Positions 1 to 8,793 of a stretch of DNA of 64,000 bases are shown piece after piece. Both the position numbers and the translations under genes were made by a program. Origin of the DNA: Candidatus Zhuqueibacterota bacterium (GTDB lineage: Bacteria; Zhuqueibacterota; Zhuqueibacteria; Zhuqueibacterales; Zhuqueibacteraceae). Position 1 is the stretch's first letter, and each line of letters opens with the position of its first letter. The notes under the pieces are model-generated. The model saw only the letters and a list, made by a program, of their open reading frames with translations, was not told where the DNA came from and ran no database searches. The stretch covers positions 62,001 through 126,000 of the forward strand of contig JAKEEU010000218.1 in NCBI GenBank assembly GCA_022616415.1, written 5' to 3'.

Positions 1-738
1 CTCCAGCGCATTGAAAACCACAAATCCGTGAAATTCAAAAAGCGCCGGCGGCAGGAGCTGAAACCAGACCTCCAGTTTGGTGGGATTGGCCAGAAGCAGC
101 CGAATGTCATCCGGCGTCAATGCCGGCAGCACACCGGCGCATTTGATTTCGACAAAGCGGAGGTCGATGCTGATTTTAAAATGCCGATCCAAGCCGGTTT
201 GCGGATCGGGGCCAGTAAAAATAATCGGGGAATCGAACTCGAGATCGACGTTGTAGAAACGTTTGAGAATGTGCGCATAAGCATTCAAAGTCAAAGTGAA
301 ACGATGCTGCTCCGGGCTCGTCTGCAAGCCTTGATAAATATCGCCGCGCAGCAGCGGCGCCAGGCTTTTAAAGCCGGGTGTGGCAAAAAAAGGTTGAAAT
401 TGAAAAGGCACGGTGGCGGCGCCGAGAAACTCGTCCGCATACGCTGAGGGAAAAACCGCGCTCATGAGTTGTTCGACCAACTGCGCATGCCTGGCAATGA
501 CGCCGGGGTCGCCGATGGGTTCGGCCAATTCCGGAGCGTTTTTGAGCGCTGCATTTATTTTCCTGGCGAGAGCGGCGCGATGGGGATTCTCATCCGTTTC
601 GCGCTGCCGCCATAATTCGAGCAGGAGCTCGAGGCTCGGCACACTTTTAAAAACGAAATCCGATGAAACGATATCCTCAAAAGCGCCATTGTCGGAAAAT
701 GTGATATGGCCGTTATGATCTGAATAGCTGTCATTCAT
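1..738 (-). CDS. Conserved hypothetical protein (C-terminus outside window)
   Basis: An open frame of 246 codons runs from an ATG at 738 off the left edge, so only the N-terminal part is visible. A GGAG motif lies about 9 nt upstream of the ATG. The protein starts MNDSYSDHNG and has no signal peptide. Its pattern of short conserved blocks (LVEQLMSAVFP, then VPFQFQPFF) resembles the N-terminal part of large GAF-domain proteins of Bacteroidetes-type bacteria; that assignment is from memory of the family and is tentative because the GAF region would lie outside the window. It is the last gene of a minus-strand run (dioxygenase, esterase, MBL hydrolase), 120 nt after the MBL gene. Confidence 0.7.
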   Translation of the reverse strand, partial: MNDSYSDHNGHITFSDNGAFEDIVSSDFVFKSVPSLELLLELWRQRETDENPHRAALARKINAALKNAPELAEPIGDPGVIARHAQLVEQLMSAVFPSAYADEFLGAATVPFQFQPFFATPGFKSLAPLLRGDIYQGLQTSPEQHRFTLTLNAYAHILKRFYNVDLEFDSPIIFTGPDPQTGLDRHFKISIDLRFVEIKCAGVLPALTPDDIRLLLANPTKLEVWFQLLPPALFEFHGFVVFNALE

Positions 739-858
739 GCTTGGTGCTCCACTTTAAATGCGAAAGACAATGCCGCCAACCGGATTTACATTTTGTACTA
801 TTCACCGTCGGGGCGCTTTTATGAAAGAATGACGGTTTTTGTACAAGCGGCACAAATC

Positions 859-1695
859 TCACAAGGCAATTTCCATCTTTTCACGCGCCAAAACGCAATG
901 GGGAAACCGGCGCTGGCATTCCTGCTCCATTCGGCGCAGGAACGCATCGTCGTGATCCGGGTCGTGGTGCGTGATCGCCAACATTTTTACGCCGGCCATC
1001 TCAGCCACCTGCAGCGCTTGCTCGTAGCTGCTGTGTCCCCAGCCTCGCCGGCTTTTCAGCTCTTCGTTGGTGTATTGCGCTTCGTGGATCAACAAATCCG
1101 CGCCTTGGGAAAGCTTGACGACGTTGGGATCGATTTTATCGCCATGCTCGATATCCGTGCAAATGACCAGAACTTTTCCCTGCCGTTCCACGCGAAAGCC
1201 GTACGCGCCGCCGGGATGGTTGTGCCGGTTGGCGGTGACTTTGGTGAACGTGCCCTCATCGCCATAAAAATATTCGCTGGCCTTGTCAACGCGCATAAAC
1301 TCAAAATGGGCGCCCATACTATCCAATTGCACCGGAAAATACTCCGCCTGCATTTGGGTGGCAAAAATTCCCCGCAGATTCGTGACCTTTCGGCCTTTGC
1401 CCAGCGCGAGAATATTGATTTTTTGGCCGGGATCGAACGCCGGCGCAAAGAACGGAAAACCCTGAATATGATCCCAATGAAAGTGCGTGAAAGCGATGAA
1501 AATTTCATCCTGCTGATGGCCGGCGGCGACAAGAGCTTTGCCCAAATCTCTGATCCCGGTTCCGGCGTCAATGATCGTTATCCGCCCTGTGTCCGGAAAG
1601 CTGATTTGGAAACACGTCGTGTTCCCGCCAAATTCCTGAAATTCGGGATTACAAACCGGAATAGAGCCGCGAGTTCCGTAAAATTTGACTTTCAT
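859..1695 (-). CDS. MBL-fold metallo-hydrolase
   Basis: A 278-residue soluble protein of the metallo-beta-lactamase superfamily. The metal-binding HxHxDH signature is visible as H71-F-H-W-D-H76, with further likely ligands H160, D181 and H243 in the expected order (HNHPGG, CTDIEHGD, ITHHDPDH). The N-terminal MKVKFYGTRGSIP is typical of the subgroup related to phosphodiesterases and RNase Z-like enzymes. Members hydrolyse esters or phosphodiesters; the substrate cannot be told from sequence. It follows the esterase gene by 46 nt on the same strand and so probably shares its transcript. No signal peptide, so cytoplasmic. Confidence 0.9.
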   Translation of the reverse strand: MKVKFYGTRGSIPVCNPEFQEFGGNTTCFQISFPDTGRITIIDAGTGIRDLGKALVAAGHQQDEIFIAFTHFHWDHIQGFPFFAPAFDPGQKINILALGKGRKVTNLRGIFATQMQAEYFPVQLDSMGAHFEFMRVDKASEYFYGDEGTFTKVTANRHNHPGGAYGFRVERQGKVLVICTDIEHGDKIDPNVVKLSQGADLLIHEAQYTNEELKSRRGWGHSSYEQALQVAEMAGVKMLAITHHDPDHDDAFLRRMEQECQRRFPHCVLAREKMEIAL

Positions 1696-1741
1696 GCGCC
1701 TCTACCTTCAAAGATAAAAAAATCTTTGCCACTAATCAAGC

Positions 1742-2398
1742 CTAGCGCGTCGCGGCAAGCGCCACCATTATCTTACGCACAAATTCTATCTCATCCTGAT
1801 TGACGGTGTGATCCATATTCGGATACAGGCGCATCGTGACGTTGCCACCCAGTGCTTTGAGCGTATCGGCAGTGTGTTGCACGCGCTGTTGGGGAATATG
1901 AAAATCCACCTCGCTGCAGCCGAGGAATATTGGCGTACCAGCGAAATCACCTTTGTCTTGGCGCGGCTCGTCGTCCGCGCCGATCAAGCCGCCGCTCAAG
2001 CCAACGATGCCGCCGTAGCGTTGCGCATTTCGCGCGGCATATTCCAGCGCCAAGCACGCGCCTTGCGAGAAACCTAAAATGATGAGGCGCTCGTGCGGTA
2101 TACCGGCGGCACCCACTTTGGCGACAATCTGATCGACGGCCGCCAATGCGGATGATAGCCACGGCTCATTGCTCGCAGTCGGCGCGAGGAATCGGTTGGG
2201 GTACCACGTCCCTCCTGCCGCCTGCGGCGCGAGATAAGCGAAGCCGGGTCGATCAAATTCGTCCGCCAACGTCAAAATGCTTTCGGCGGAAGCGCCGCGC
2301 CCGTGGACCATCACCATTGCGGCACGAGCGCGATCGAACGGCTCACCGGTTGTCAAAATTGGTTGTCCTTGATGGGGGCCTTTGATCGTTTTTTCCAT
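1742..2398 (-). CDS. mhqD: Phospholipase/carboxylesterase, MhqD-like
   Basis: An alpha/beta hydrolase of 218 residues. The nucleophile elbow GFSQG puts the catalytic serine at S111; D165 (SEVDFH) and H197 (NMDHTVN) fit the other two triad members, and VHGRGA at 31-36 is the oxyanion-hole strand. The length matches the phospholipase/carboxylesterase family. Its neighbour upstream is an MhqO-like ring-cleaving dioxygenase; in Bacillus subtilis MhqO and MhqD are encoded together and protect against hydroquinones and quinones. The pairing here suggests the same role, which is inference from family and neighbourhood. The gene symbol is given on that basis only. Confidence 0.82.
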   Translation of the reverse strand: MEKTIKGPHQGQPILTTGEPFDRARAAMVMVHGRGASAESILTLADEFDRPGFAYLAPQAAGGTWYPNRFLAPTASNEPWLSSALAAVDQIVAKVGAAGIPHERLIILGFSQGACLALEYAARNAQRYGGIVGLSGGLIGADDEPRQDKGDFAGTPIFLGCSEVDFHIPQQRVQHTADTLKALGGNVTMRLYPNMDHTVNQDEIEFVRKIMVALAATR

Positions 2399-2433
2399 TT
2401 CGTTGCGGTTCTTCGTTCGTTATAAAATTTTTG

Positions 2434-2509
2434 AATGTCCTTCAGGATGAATCTTTTTGCTATTCAAGAAAAGTGCTGGAAACAAAAAGGATTCCTCCGG
2501 AATGACATT
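2434..2509. repeat. Intergenic inverted repeat, GTCATTCC family
   Basis: Two arms of about 26 nt (2434-2459 and 2483-2509) are imperfect inverse copies, built on AATGTC(A)TTCCGGAGGAAT followed by a T-run. It fills the gap between the dioxygenase and esterase genes and could fold into a long hairpin in their transcript. A related copy is at 18420-18516. Confidence 0.75.
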
Positions 2510-2512
2510 TTC

Positions 2513-3610
2513 TTATTTTGATTGGATTGTTTGCGGTGCATGCCATTCAGGAACGGTGATTGGCTTGAGAGTGCGCTCGATGGCGCTACGGTTGCTCTCA
2601 AGCCACGGCGGCAGTTTCAAATTTTGCCCCAACTCGACAACCGGCTCATCAATTGGAAAACCTGGTCCCATTGTCGCCAATTCCACAATGTGTCCGTCCG
2701 GATCGCGTGTGTAGATGCTCTTGAAATAAACGCGATCCATCATCGGCGAGACGGGCAACATCGCTCGCACCAACTTTTCGCGCCATTCGAGCTGCGTCTC
2801 TTCATCAGGAACGGCGAGCGCGAAGTGATGCGTTTGTCCGGCGCCCATGCGCATGCGGCGCGTCGTTTTGGGATCCTGCTGAAAATACGTGATGATCGTT
2901 CCTGGCTTGCCCTCGCCCACGCCCCAATACCAATGCGGCGTCTTGGGTTGATCGAAATCAGAAGTCATCTTGAGGCGCCGCAAGCCGAGCAGCTCACTCA
3001 AAAATGCGTGTGTCCGCTCGATATCAGAGCTGATCGCCGAGATGTGGTGCATGCCGTGCTTCAACGCCATCTCGCTGGTGATCTCCGGCACCGGCTCCGG
3101 CCACGTCTCAGCCTCGATGCGCGCTTTGTCGCGGTTGGAAATTTTCATCGCTTCCGGCGGCTCGCGATATTCCGTGCCGAGGTTGCCGGTGCTCTCATCA
3201 ATCGCCCACCCTGGCCCGGCGGTGGCGATTTCGAGTAGTTCATCGTCGGGATCGCGAAAGTAAATCGATTTGAAATAGTTTCGATTCAGCGGGCCATTGA
3301 CGCGAATGCCGAGATCCGTCAATCGGCGTTTCCATTTTAATAAAGCTTTTTCATCCGGCACCGTCAGCGCGAAGTGATGCGTGCCGCCAATGCCCGTCGC
3401 GCCTTTCGGTGCGCCAGGCCATTCAAAGAATGTAACGGCAGTGCCGGGCCGGCCTGTTTCATCGCCAAAGTAAAGATGATAGCTGCCGGGGTCGTCGAAA
3501 TTCACCGTCTTCTTCACAAACCGCAAGCCGAGCGCTCGCGTGTAAAAATCCACCGTCCGTTGTGCGTCGGAACAGACGAGGGTGATGTGGTGCAAGCCTT
3601 GAATGGACAT
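2513..3610 (-). CDS. mhqO: Ring-cleaving dioxygenase, MhqO-like (VOC family)
   Basis: A 365-residue protein made of two vicinal-oxygen-chelate halves. Each half opens with an LHHIT/MHHIS motif (residues 6-10 and 187-191) and has the matching THHF/THHFA and (F)KSIY.RDPD blocks, as in the MhqO/hydroquinone-cleaving family, which uses a bound metal to open hydroquinone rings. Start: two further ATGs lie upstream (3625, 3622), but a GGAG sits 6 nt before the ATG at 3610, which gives MSIQGLHHIT, the usual N-terminus. It probably forms an operon with the esterase downstream. A 264-nt piece of this gene (2885-3148) recurs at 13873-14136. Confidence 0.9.
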   Translation of the reverse strand: MSIQGLHHITLVCSDAQRTVDFYTRALGLRFVKKTVNFDDPGSYHLYFGDETGRPGTAVTFFEWPGAPKGATGIGGTHHFALTVPDEKALLKWKRRLTDLGIRVNGPLNRNYFKSIYFRDPDDELLEIATAGPGWAIDESTGNLGTEYREPPEAMKISNRDKARIEAETWPEPVPEITSEMALKHGMHHISAISSDIERTHAFLSELLGLRRLKMTSDFDQPKTPHWYWGVGEGKPGTIITYFQQDPKTTRRMRMGAGQTHHFALAVPDEETQLEWREKLVRAMLPVSPMMDRVYFKSIYTRDPDGHIVELATMGPGFPIDEPVVELGQNLKLPPWLESNRSAIERTLKPITVPEWHAPQTIQSK

Positions 3611-3901
3611 AATACGCTCCATCATTATTTTGCTATTCTGCTCATTACTGTATCTCCAACACGAGATATTTTTAAAAATTAATCATTCATACGATACGGC
3701 TTTCTGATCAAAAAAACAAGCCAATAGATATAAGGAATATCCAAAAGGCTTTCACACAGTCTTAACGCTCGACAAGGCTCCACCATTCCCTGAACAAAAT
3801 TCTTGTAGCAAAAAAGCGAAATTTGGTTATATTTATTATCAGAGCCGTTCGGACAATTGTATTTTTGCCTCGACGTGATGATGTCAAGACCAGAAGCCGC
3901 T

Positions 3902-4156
3902 ATGAAATTCATTGGCTTGGTACTCCTGTTTTTTTCGCTCCTGCCGATAACCCTCGGGCATAGCCTGCTTGCTCAAGGGCAACTCCGGGCGGAATTAATC
4001 AATTTCCCCTCAACAAGCTTGCAGGAAAAATCATGGCAGGCCGAACGAAGCATCAAATTTGACCGCTTCACGATGGCGGATGGGTTCTCTCAAAGCGTAC
4101 AAACACCGTACAACTGCCACATGACGCATCACCCAAATTGCAAAGAAGCATGCTGA
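3902..4156 (+). pseudogene. Truncated N-terminus of a propeller-type sensor kinase
   Basis: An 84-codon reading frame from ATG 3902 begins with a signal peptide (MKFIGLVLLFFSLLPITLG) and then IKFDRFTMADGFSQS, which matches the start of the first propeller repeat of the next gene (VAFKHLSIDDGLSQN). It then loses similarity and stops. The TGA (4154-4156) overlaps the ATG of the kinase gene (4150), so translation of the two could be coupled. Best read as the remnant of a paralogue, or as a leader peptide that now couples translation; I cannot separate the two. Confidence 0.5.
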
Positions 4157-7100
4157 CTCCAATCATCTTTCGTCGCCGAGAGCTAATATGGCTTGCTCTC
4201 GTGCTGATTTTGTTTTCGCACCCAACTCTTCGCGCTCAGCATGAGAAGGTCGCCTTCAAGCACCTCAGCATCGACGACGGTCTCTCGCAAAACGCTGTGT
4301 TTGCCATTTTGCAGGATCGCCAGGGCTTTATGTGGTTCGGCACCAAGGATGGCCTTAACCGCTACGAAGGGTATTCGTTCATCATCTATCAACATAATCC
4401 GTTCGACTCCACTTCCCTATCAGCCAATCACGTCACCGAGCTGTTCGAGGACAGCCGCGGCGACCTGTGGGTCGGCACCCTCGACGGCGGGCTAAATCGC
4501 TTGATTCGGGAAACCGAGACGTTTCAGCGCTTCACGACGATGTCGGACTCCCCCTCTGAGGTTACGGCCATCACTGAAGATTCGGCGGGCAACATCTGGG
4601 TCGGCACCAGCGGCGACGGCCTTTTGCAGCTATCGAGGAAGGACCTCGATGCGCCCCGTAGTGACGGGGCAGATTTCATCCGATTTGTACACCAGCCCGG
4701 CATGCCCGGTACTCTGAGCCACAACAAGGTGAATGCGGTGCTGGTGGATGCCGGCGGAAATCTGTGGGTGGGAACGAACAGAGGCCTCGACAGATTGCGT
4801 GATCAGGGCGGAGCAGCAGCTTTTGAACATCATGTCATTTTCGTAAAAAATCCGCGCGCGCCGCTCTCCCCTCAAGACAGCAGCATCACGGCGCTTTATC
4901 AGGATAACAACGGCGTGTTGTGGCTGGGAACGACCAGCGGCATCGTCCGCTTCGATGCGAGCGACGGCAGCTTCATACATTATCCGCATCATTACGAAAT
5001 CTATCGCTATGATTGGGGAACGATCCTGGCGATCATGCAAGACCGGTCGGGTCGGCTTTGGCTGGCCACGCCCGCCGAGTTGATGCGATTCGACCCCGAA
5101 CGCCGGACCTACGATTATTTCAGACACGACCCGTTCGATCCGCACAGCCTCAGTTACAACTACATATCGAGCATCCATCGCGATCGCACCGATATCCTGT
5201 GGTTTGGCACCCTGGGATATGGCGTGAATGTTTATGATCCAAAGGCAAATCGATTTCCAACCTTGCGCCGGGCCAGAGATGCTGCGTCTCGCATAGCCGG
5301 CTTCAGCGTCCGTTCCATACTTGAAGATCGGAGCGGCGACGTTTGGGTCGGCGCAGAGGTTTTGTACCGCTGGGATCGCAAAACAGGGAAACTCGAAAGT
5401 TTCGAAACCACCTCCGAGCGACCGGATGATTTCGGCAACACCGGCCCCTATTCCATGCTTCAAGCCTCCGGCGGCACACTCTGGTTTGCCACCATCGAAG
5501 GATTGTTTCGTTACACACTTCAAACCGAGGAGGTCAGGCAGTACAAGTACGATCCGGCGAACCCAGCCGGGTTGCCACAAAAAGAAGTGTTCGCAGTTTT
5601 GGAGGATCGAGCGGGAGATATCTGGATCGCCACCAAGAATTATCTCAGTAAACTTGTGGACGAGCAGCGTGGGCACTTTCGCCACGTTCAATACATGGAC
5701 AGAGTGACCGATGAGCTGGCGCGGCCGCACATCTACCAGGACGAGAGCGGCCGGTTCTGGCTCGGCACCGGGGACGGGCTTTTGCAGTTCAACTTCGACA
5801 CGCAATCATTCCGCACGTACCGCAATGATCCGAAACAGCCAATGAGTCTGAGCAACAATGTGATCAAATCCATCTGCCCGGATCCCGATGAGCCGGATCA
5901 CATTCTCTGGCTGGGCACGGCCGGCGGCGGATTGAATCGCTTCGACATGATCACCGAAACCTTCCGGCACTTCACCGAAGCGGACGGCCTGCCCAACAAC
6001 GTTGTTTACGGCATCCTGATGGACGACACCGGTGACCTGTGGCTGAGCACCAACAAAGGCTTGTCCCGCTTCAACCGCAAAACCGGGAGCTTCAGGAATT
6101 ACGACGTCAGCGACGGCTTGCAGAGCAACGAATTCAACACCGGCGCCTTTTACAAGAGCCCGAGCGGCGAGATGTTCTTCGGCGGCATCGACGGGGTGAA
6201 CTATTTTTATCCTGCGGACATCATCGACAATCCCCATCGTCCGCCCATCGTGATCACCGGCTTCAAAATTCTCAATCGTGCGATCTCGCATAAAGACAGC
6301 AATTCGGTGCTGCAGAAGCCCATCTCCGAAACCGAGGCCCTCACAGTCTCCCACCGCGATGACATTCTCACGTTTGAATTTGCCGCCCTCGACTTTTCAG
6401 CGCCCGAAAAGAATCGCTATGCCTATATGCTGGAAAATTTCAACGACGATTGGATTCACACGGGCGCGATTCGGACGGCAACCTACACCAATTTGCCGCC
6501 CGGAGAATACATCTTCCGCGTCAAAGGCTCCAACAACGACGGCGTGTGGAACGAAGAGGGCGCCGCGCTGCGCCTCGCCATCCTGCCGCCGTGGTGGCGC
6601 ACCTGGTGGGCCTACACGCTTTACGGGCTGACCATCATCGGGCTGCTGTACGCGGTGCGACGTTATGAACTCAATCGCATCGACCTCAGGAACCGCCTGC
6701 ACCTGGAGCAGGTGGCCGCGGAAAAACTGCGCGAGGTCGATCAAATGAAATCGCGCTTCTTTGCCAACATCTCGCACGAATTCCGCACGCCGCTCACGTT
6801 GATTCTGGGGCCGATGGACAGCTTGCTCGCGATGGTGGAAAACCAACAGGCCAGGCAGAGCCTGCAGATGATGCGCCGCAATGCCAATCGCCTCTTGCAA
6901 TTGATCAATCAATTGCTCGATCTCTCCAAGCTGGAATCAGGCAGAATGCAATTGCAGGCGGTTTGCAAAGATGTGATTCCGGTGCTCAGGGGAATCGTTA
7001 TGACTTTTCAGTCCATGGCCGAACGCAAGGAAATCGCCCTGCTCTTCCACAGCGAAATCGAACCCCTCGAGCTTTACTTCGATCACGAAAAATTCGAGAA

Positions 7101-8430
7101 GATTTTTTTCAACCTGCTCTCGAACGCCTTCAAGTTTACGCGCGCTGGAATTGGCGGGAAGGTTTCGGTGACGGTCGAGCGAACGAGCGGGAGAGAGGGC
7201 GAGAGGGAGAGTGGGAGACAAGGAGAGCGGGAGAAAATGCATTCTTTGTCACCCACTCACCCTCTCTCCCCATCTCCCACTCAGTATGTTCAACTCACAG
7301 TCAAAGACACCGGCATCGGCATTCCCAAAGACAAGCTGCCCTTTGTTTTCGACCGCTTCTATCAAGCCGAAACCGGCAGCACCCGTGAATTCGAAGGCAC
7401 AGGCATCGGGCTGTCGTTGGTGAAAGAGCTGGTCGAGCTGCATCATGGCACGATTGAGATCAACAGCCAGGAAGGCTGGGGCACGGAAGCGATTGTGCGA
7501 CTGCCGCTGGGCCGGGCGCATTTGAAAGATGACGAGATCGTTGAAGCCAGTGAGCAGTTATCAGTAATCAGTGAATCGAGGATCGAAGATCGAAAATCGA
7601 AAATCGAGGATCGAGGATCAAGGATCGAGGATCGAGCGACCAGCGACCAGCAACAAGCAACCAGTGACCGGGAAATCGTTCTCGTTGTGGAGGACAATAC
7701 CGACATGCGGAGCTATATCCGCCAATATCTTGAAGAGGCCTACCAAGTCGTCGAAGCCCAAAACGGTCGGGAAGGTGTGGAGAAGGCGACTGAAACGATC
7801 CCAGACTTGGTCATCAGCGACGTGATGATGCCGGAGATGGACGGCTACGCTCTGTGCCGCGCTCTGAAAACCGACGAGAAAACCTGCCACATTCCGGTCA
7901 TCCTGCTCACCGCCAAAGCAGCCCGCGACGAGAAGTTGGAAGGCCTCGAAACCGGCGCGGACGATTATCTCGTCAAGCCATTTGATGCGAAAGAACTGCT
8001 GGTTCGTGTCAAGAATTTGATTCAGCTTCGGCAAAAACTGCGGGAGAAATTCAGCTCGGCAAGGTTGCAAGAGCAAATGCCGAGCATCGAGAATAAGCTC
8101 GATCAGGCCTTTTTGCAGCGGGTACAGAAGGTCGTCGAAGAAAACATGGAAAATGAGGATTTTGGCGTGGAGGAGCTGGCGGTGAAGCTCAAGCTCAGCC
8201 GAACGCAACTGCACCGGAAGATCAGCGCGCTTACCAACCAACCGGCCTCGCTCTTCATCCGTTCGGTGCGGCTGCACCACGCCAGAAAAATGCTGGAGCA
8301 CGATGGAAACCTCATCAACGAAGTGGCTTACCGCGTCGGGTTCAGCAGCCATGCGTACTTTACCAAGTGTTTTCATGAGGAGTTCGGGTGTACGCCGAAG
8401 GAATTTGTAAAGGCCAGGCGTGACGTATAA
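4150..8430 (+). CDS. Hybrid two-component sensor kinase with propeller, receiver and AraC output
   Basis: A 1426-residue one-protein signalling system. Visible in order: signal peptide (1-30); about 14 two-component-regulator propeller repeats (35-720; recurring LWVGT..GGLNR); Y_Y_Y domain (745-815, ending NNDGVWNE); a membrane segment near 820-840; HisKA with phospho-acceptor in FANISHEFRTP (about 875); HATPase (about 970-1115, NLLSNAFKFT, DTGIGIP); receiver (about 1177-1290, phospho-Asp in VISDVMMPEMDG); and a C-terminal AraC-type helix-turn-helix. Such proteins usually sense an extracellular ligand, often a glycan, and activate transcription; the ligand here is unknown. The preferred start is ATG 4150, overlapping the upstream stop. 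Two low-complexity inserts (about residues 1013-1045 and 1134-1173) are discussed separately. Confidence 0.93.
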   Translation: MLTPIIFRRRELIWLALVLILFSHPTLRAQHEKVAFKHLSIDDGLSQNAVFAILQDRQGFMWFGTKDGLNRYEGYSFIIYQHNPFDSTSLSANHVTELFEDSRGDLWVGTLDGGLNRLIRETETFQRFTTMSDSPSEVTAITEDSAGNIWVGTSGDGLLQLSRKDLDAPRSDGADFIRFVHQPGMPGTLSHNKVNAVLVDAGGNLWVGTNRGLDRLRDQGGAAAFEHHVIFVKNPRAPLSPQDSSITALYQDNNGVLWLGTTSGIVRFDASDGSFIHYPHHYEIYRYDWGTILAIMQDRSGRLWLATPAELMRFDPERRTYDYFRHDPFDPHSLSYNYISSIHRDRTDILWFGTLGYGVNVYDPKANRFPTLRRARDAASRIAGFSVRSILEDRSGDVWVGAEVLYRWDRKTGKLESFETTSERPDDFGNTGPYSMLQASGGTLWFATIEGLFRYTLQTEEVRQYKYDPANPAGLPQKEVFAVLEDRAGDIWIATKNYLSKLVDEQRGHFRHVQYMDRVTDELARPHIYQDESGRFWLGTGDGLLQFNFDTQSFRTYRNDPKQPMSLSNNVIKSICPDPDEPDHILWLGTAGGGLNRFDMITETFRHFTEADGLPNNVVYGILMDDTGDLWLSTNKGLSRFNRKTGSFRNYDVSDGLQSNEFNTGAFYKSPSGEMFFGGIDGVNYFYPADIIDNPHRPPIVITGFKILNRAISHKDSNSVLQKPISETEALTVSHRDDILTFEFAALDFSAPEKNRYAYMLENFNDDWIHTGAIRTATYTNLPPGEYIFRVKGSNNDGVWNEEGAALRLAILPPWWRTWWAYTLYGLTIIGLLYAVRRYELNRIDLRNRLHLEQVAAEKLREVDQMKSRFFANISHEFRTPLTLILGPMDSLLAMVENQQARQSLQMMRRNANRLLQLINQLLDLSKLESGRMQLQAVCKDVIPVLRGIVMTFQSMAERKEIALLFHSEIEPLELYFDHEKFEKIFFNLLSNAFKFTRAGIGGKVSVTVERTSGREGERESGRQGEREKMHSLSPTHPLSPSPTQYVQLTVKDTGIGIPKDKLPFVFDRFYQAETGSTREFEGTGIGLSLVKELVELHHGTIEINSQEGWGTEAIVRLPLGRAHLKDDEIVEASEQLSVISESRIEDRKSKIEDRGSRIEDRATSDQQQATSDREIVLVVEDNTDMRSYIRQYLEEAYQVVEAQNGREGVEKATETIPDLVISDVMMPEMDGYALCRALKTDEKTCHIPVILLTAKAARDEKLEGLETGADDYLVKPFDAKELLVRVKNLIQLRQKLREKFSSARLQEQMPSIENKLDQAFLQRVQKVVEENMENEDFGVEELAVKLKLSRTQLHRKISALTNQPASLFIRSVRLHHARKMLEHDGNLINEVAYRVGFSSHAYFTKCFHEEFGCTPKEFVKARRDV
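7188..7283. repeat. Purine-rich inverted repeat inserted in frame in the kinase ATPase domain
   Basis: A GAGCGGGAGAGAGGGCGAG-type purine run is followed, after AAAATGCATTCTTTG, by its near inverse (CACCCTCTCTCCCCATCTCC). It encodes a Ser/Gly/Arg/Glu-rich stretch between the N-box helix and the DTGIGIP motif, where HATPase domains normally have only a short loop. It keeps the frame open. Confidence 0.8.
7551..7668. repeat. Iterated-word repeat inserted in frame in the kinase-receiver linker
   Basis: The DNA consists of short words repeated with variations: CAGTTATCAGTAATCAGTGA, then GATCGAAGATCGAAAATCG units, then CGACCAGCGACCAGCAACAA. It encodes repeats of (S/R)(K/R)IEDR between the HATPase and receiver domains. 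The words resemble the intergenic elements elsewhere in the window rather than normal coding sequence. Confidence 0.75.
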
Positions 8431-8793
8431 ATTTAGTTAATAAATTCCCCCCAAATCCCACACACGTAACTAAACTCTCCGTATCTATTCTCAGCGTTCA
8501 CCCCGAAAGTGGGGTTCGTTCTGCAAATAATTTTGCCTTTTGAATAAAGGCCTGACACTTTAAAAAGCCTCCCTCGCAGCCCGGTTCCCCTCAATCTAAG
8601 CTCAAAATGCAACCTGGTTGATAGTCCTGCAACCTGAATGATAGTTTTTCTGCTTGCCAGCCAACCGATGGCACGAGATTGAAAGCTTTTTGGAACGTGG
8701 TTGATATGTCCTGCCGATCATCTTTTCGTATCTTGTTCTCGTGAATTCGGCGAAGTGACGACATCATGAGCCGTTCAATTGAGAAACCCTGCA
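8431..8793. other. Intergenic region with short tandem repeat
   Basis: No gene is recognisable here. A hairpin ACCCCgaaagtGGGGT lies near 8501-8515. A 20-nt unit beginning TGCAACCTG and carrying TGATAGT occurs twice head to tail (8608-8627 and 8628-8647), and a related GTGGTTGATATGTCC lies near 8697-8711. Function unknown. Confidence 0.5.

Noticed and set aside
793-1803. 336-codon plus-strand frame
   Set aside because: It is the complement of the MBL hydrolase gene, which has clear metal-binding motifs; the plus translation has no recognisable features.
3679-3912. 77-codon minus-strand frame before the sensor kinase
   Set aside because: No ribosome site, no family and AT-rich intergenic composition; it overlaps the likely leader of the plus-strand gene.
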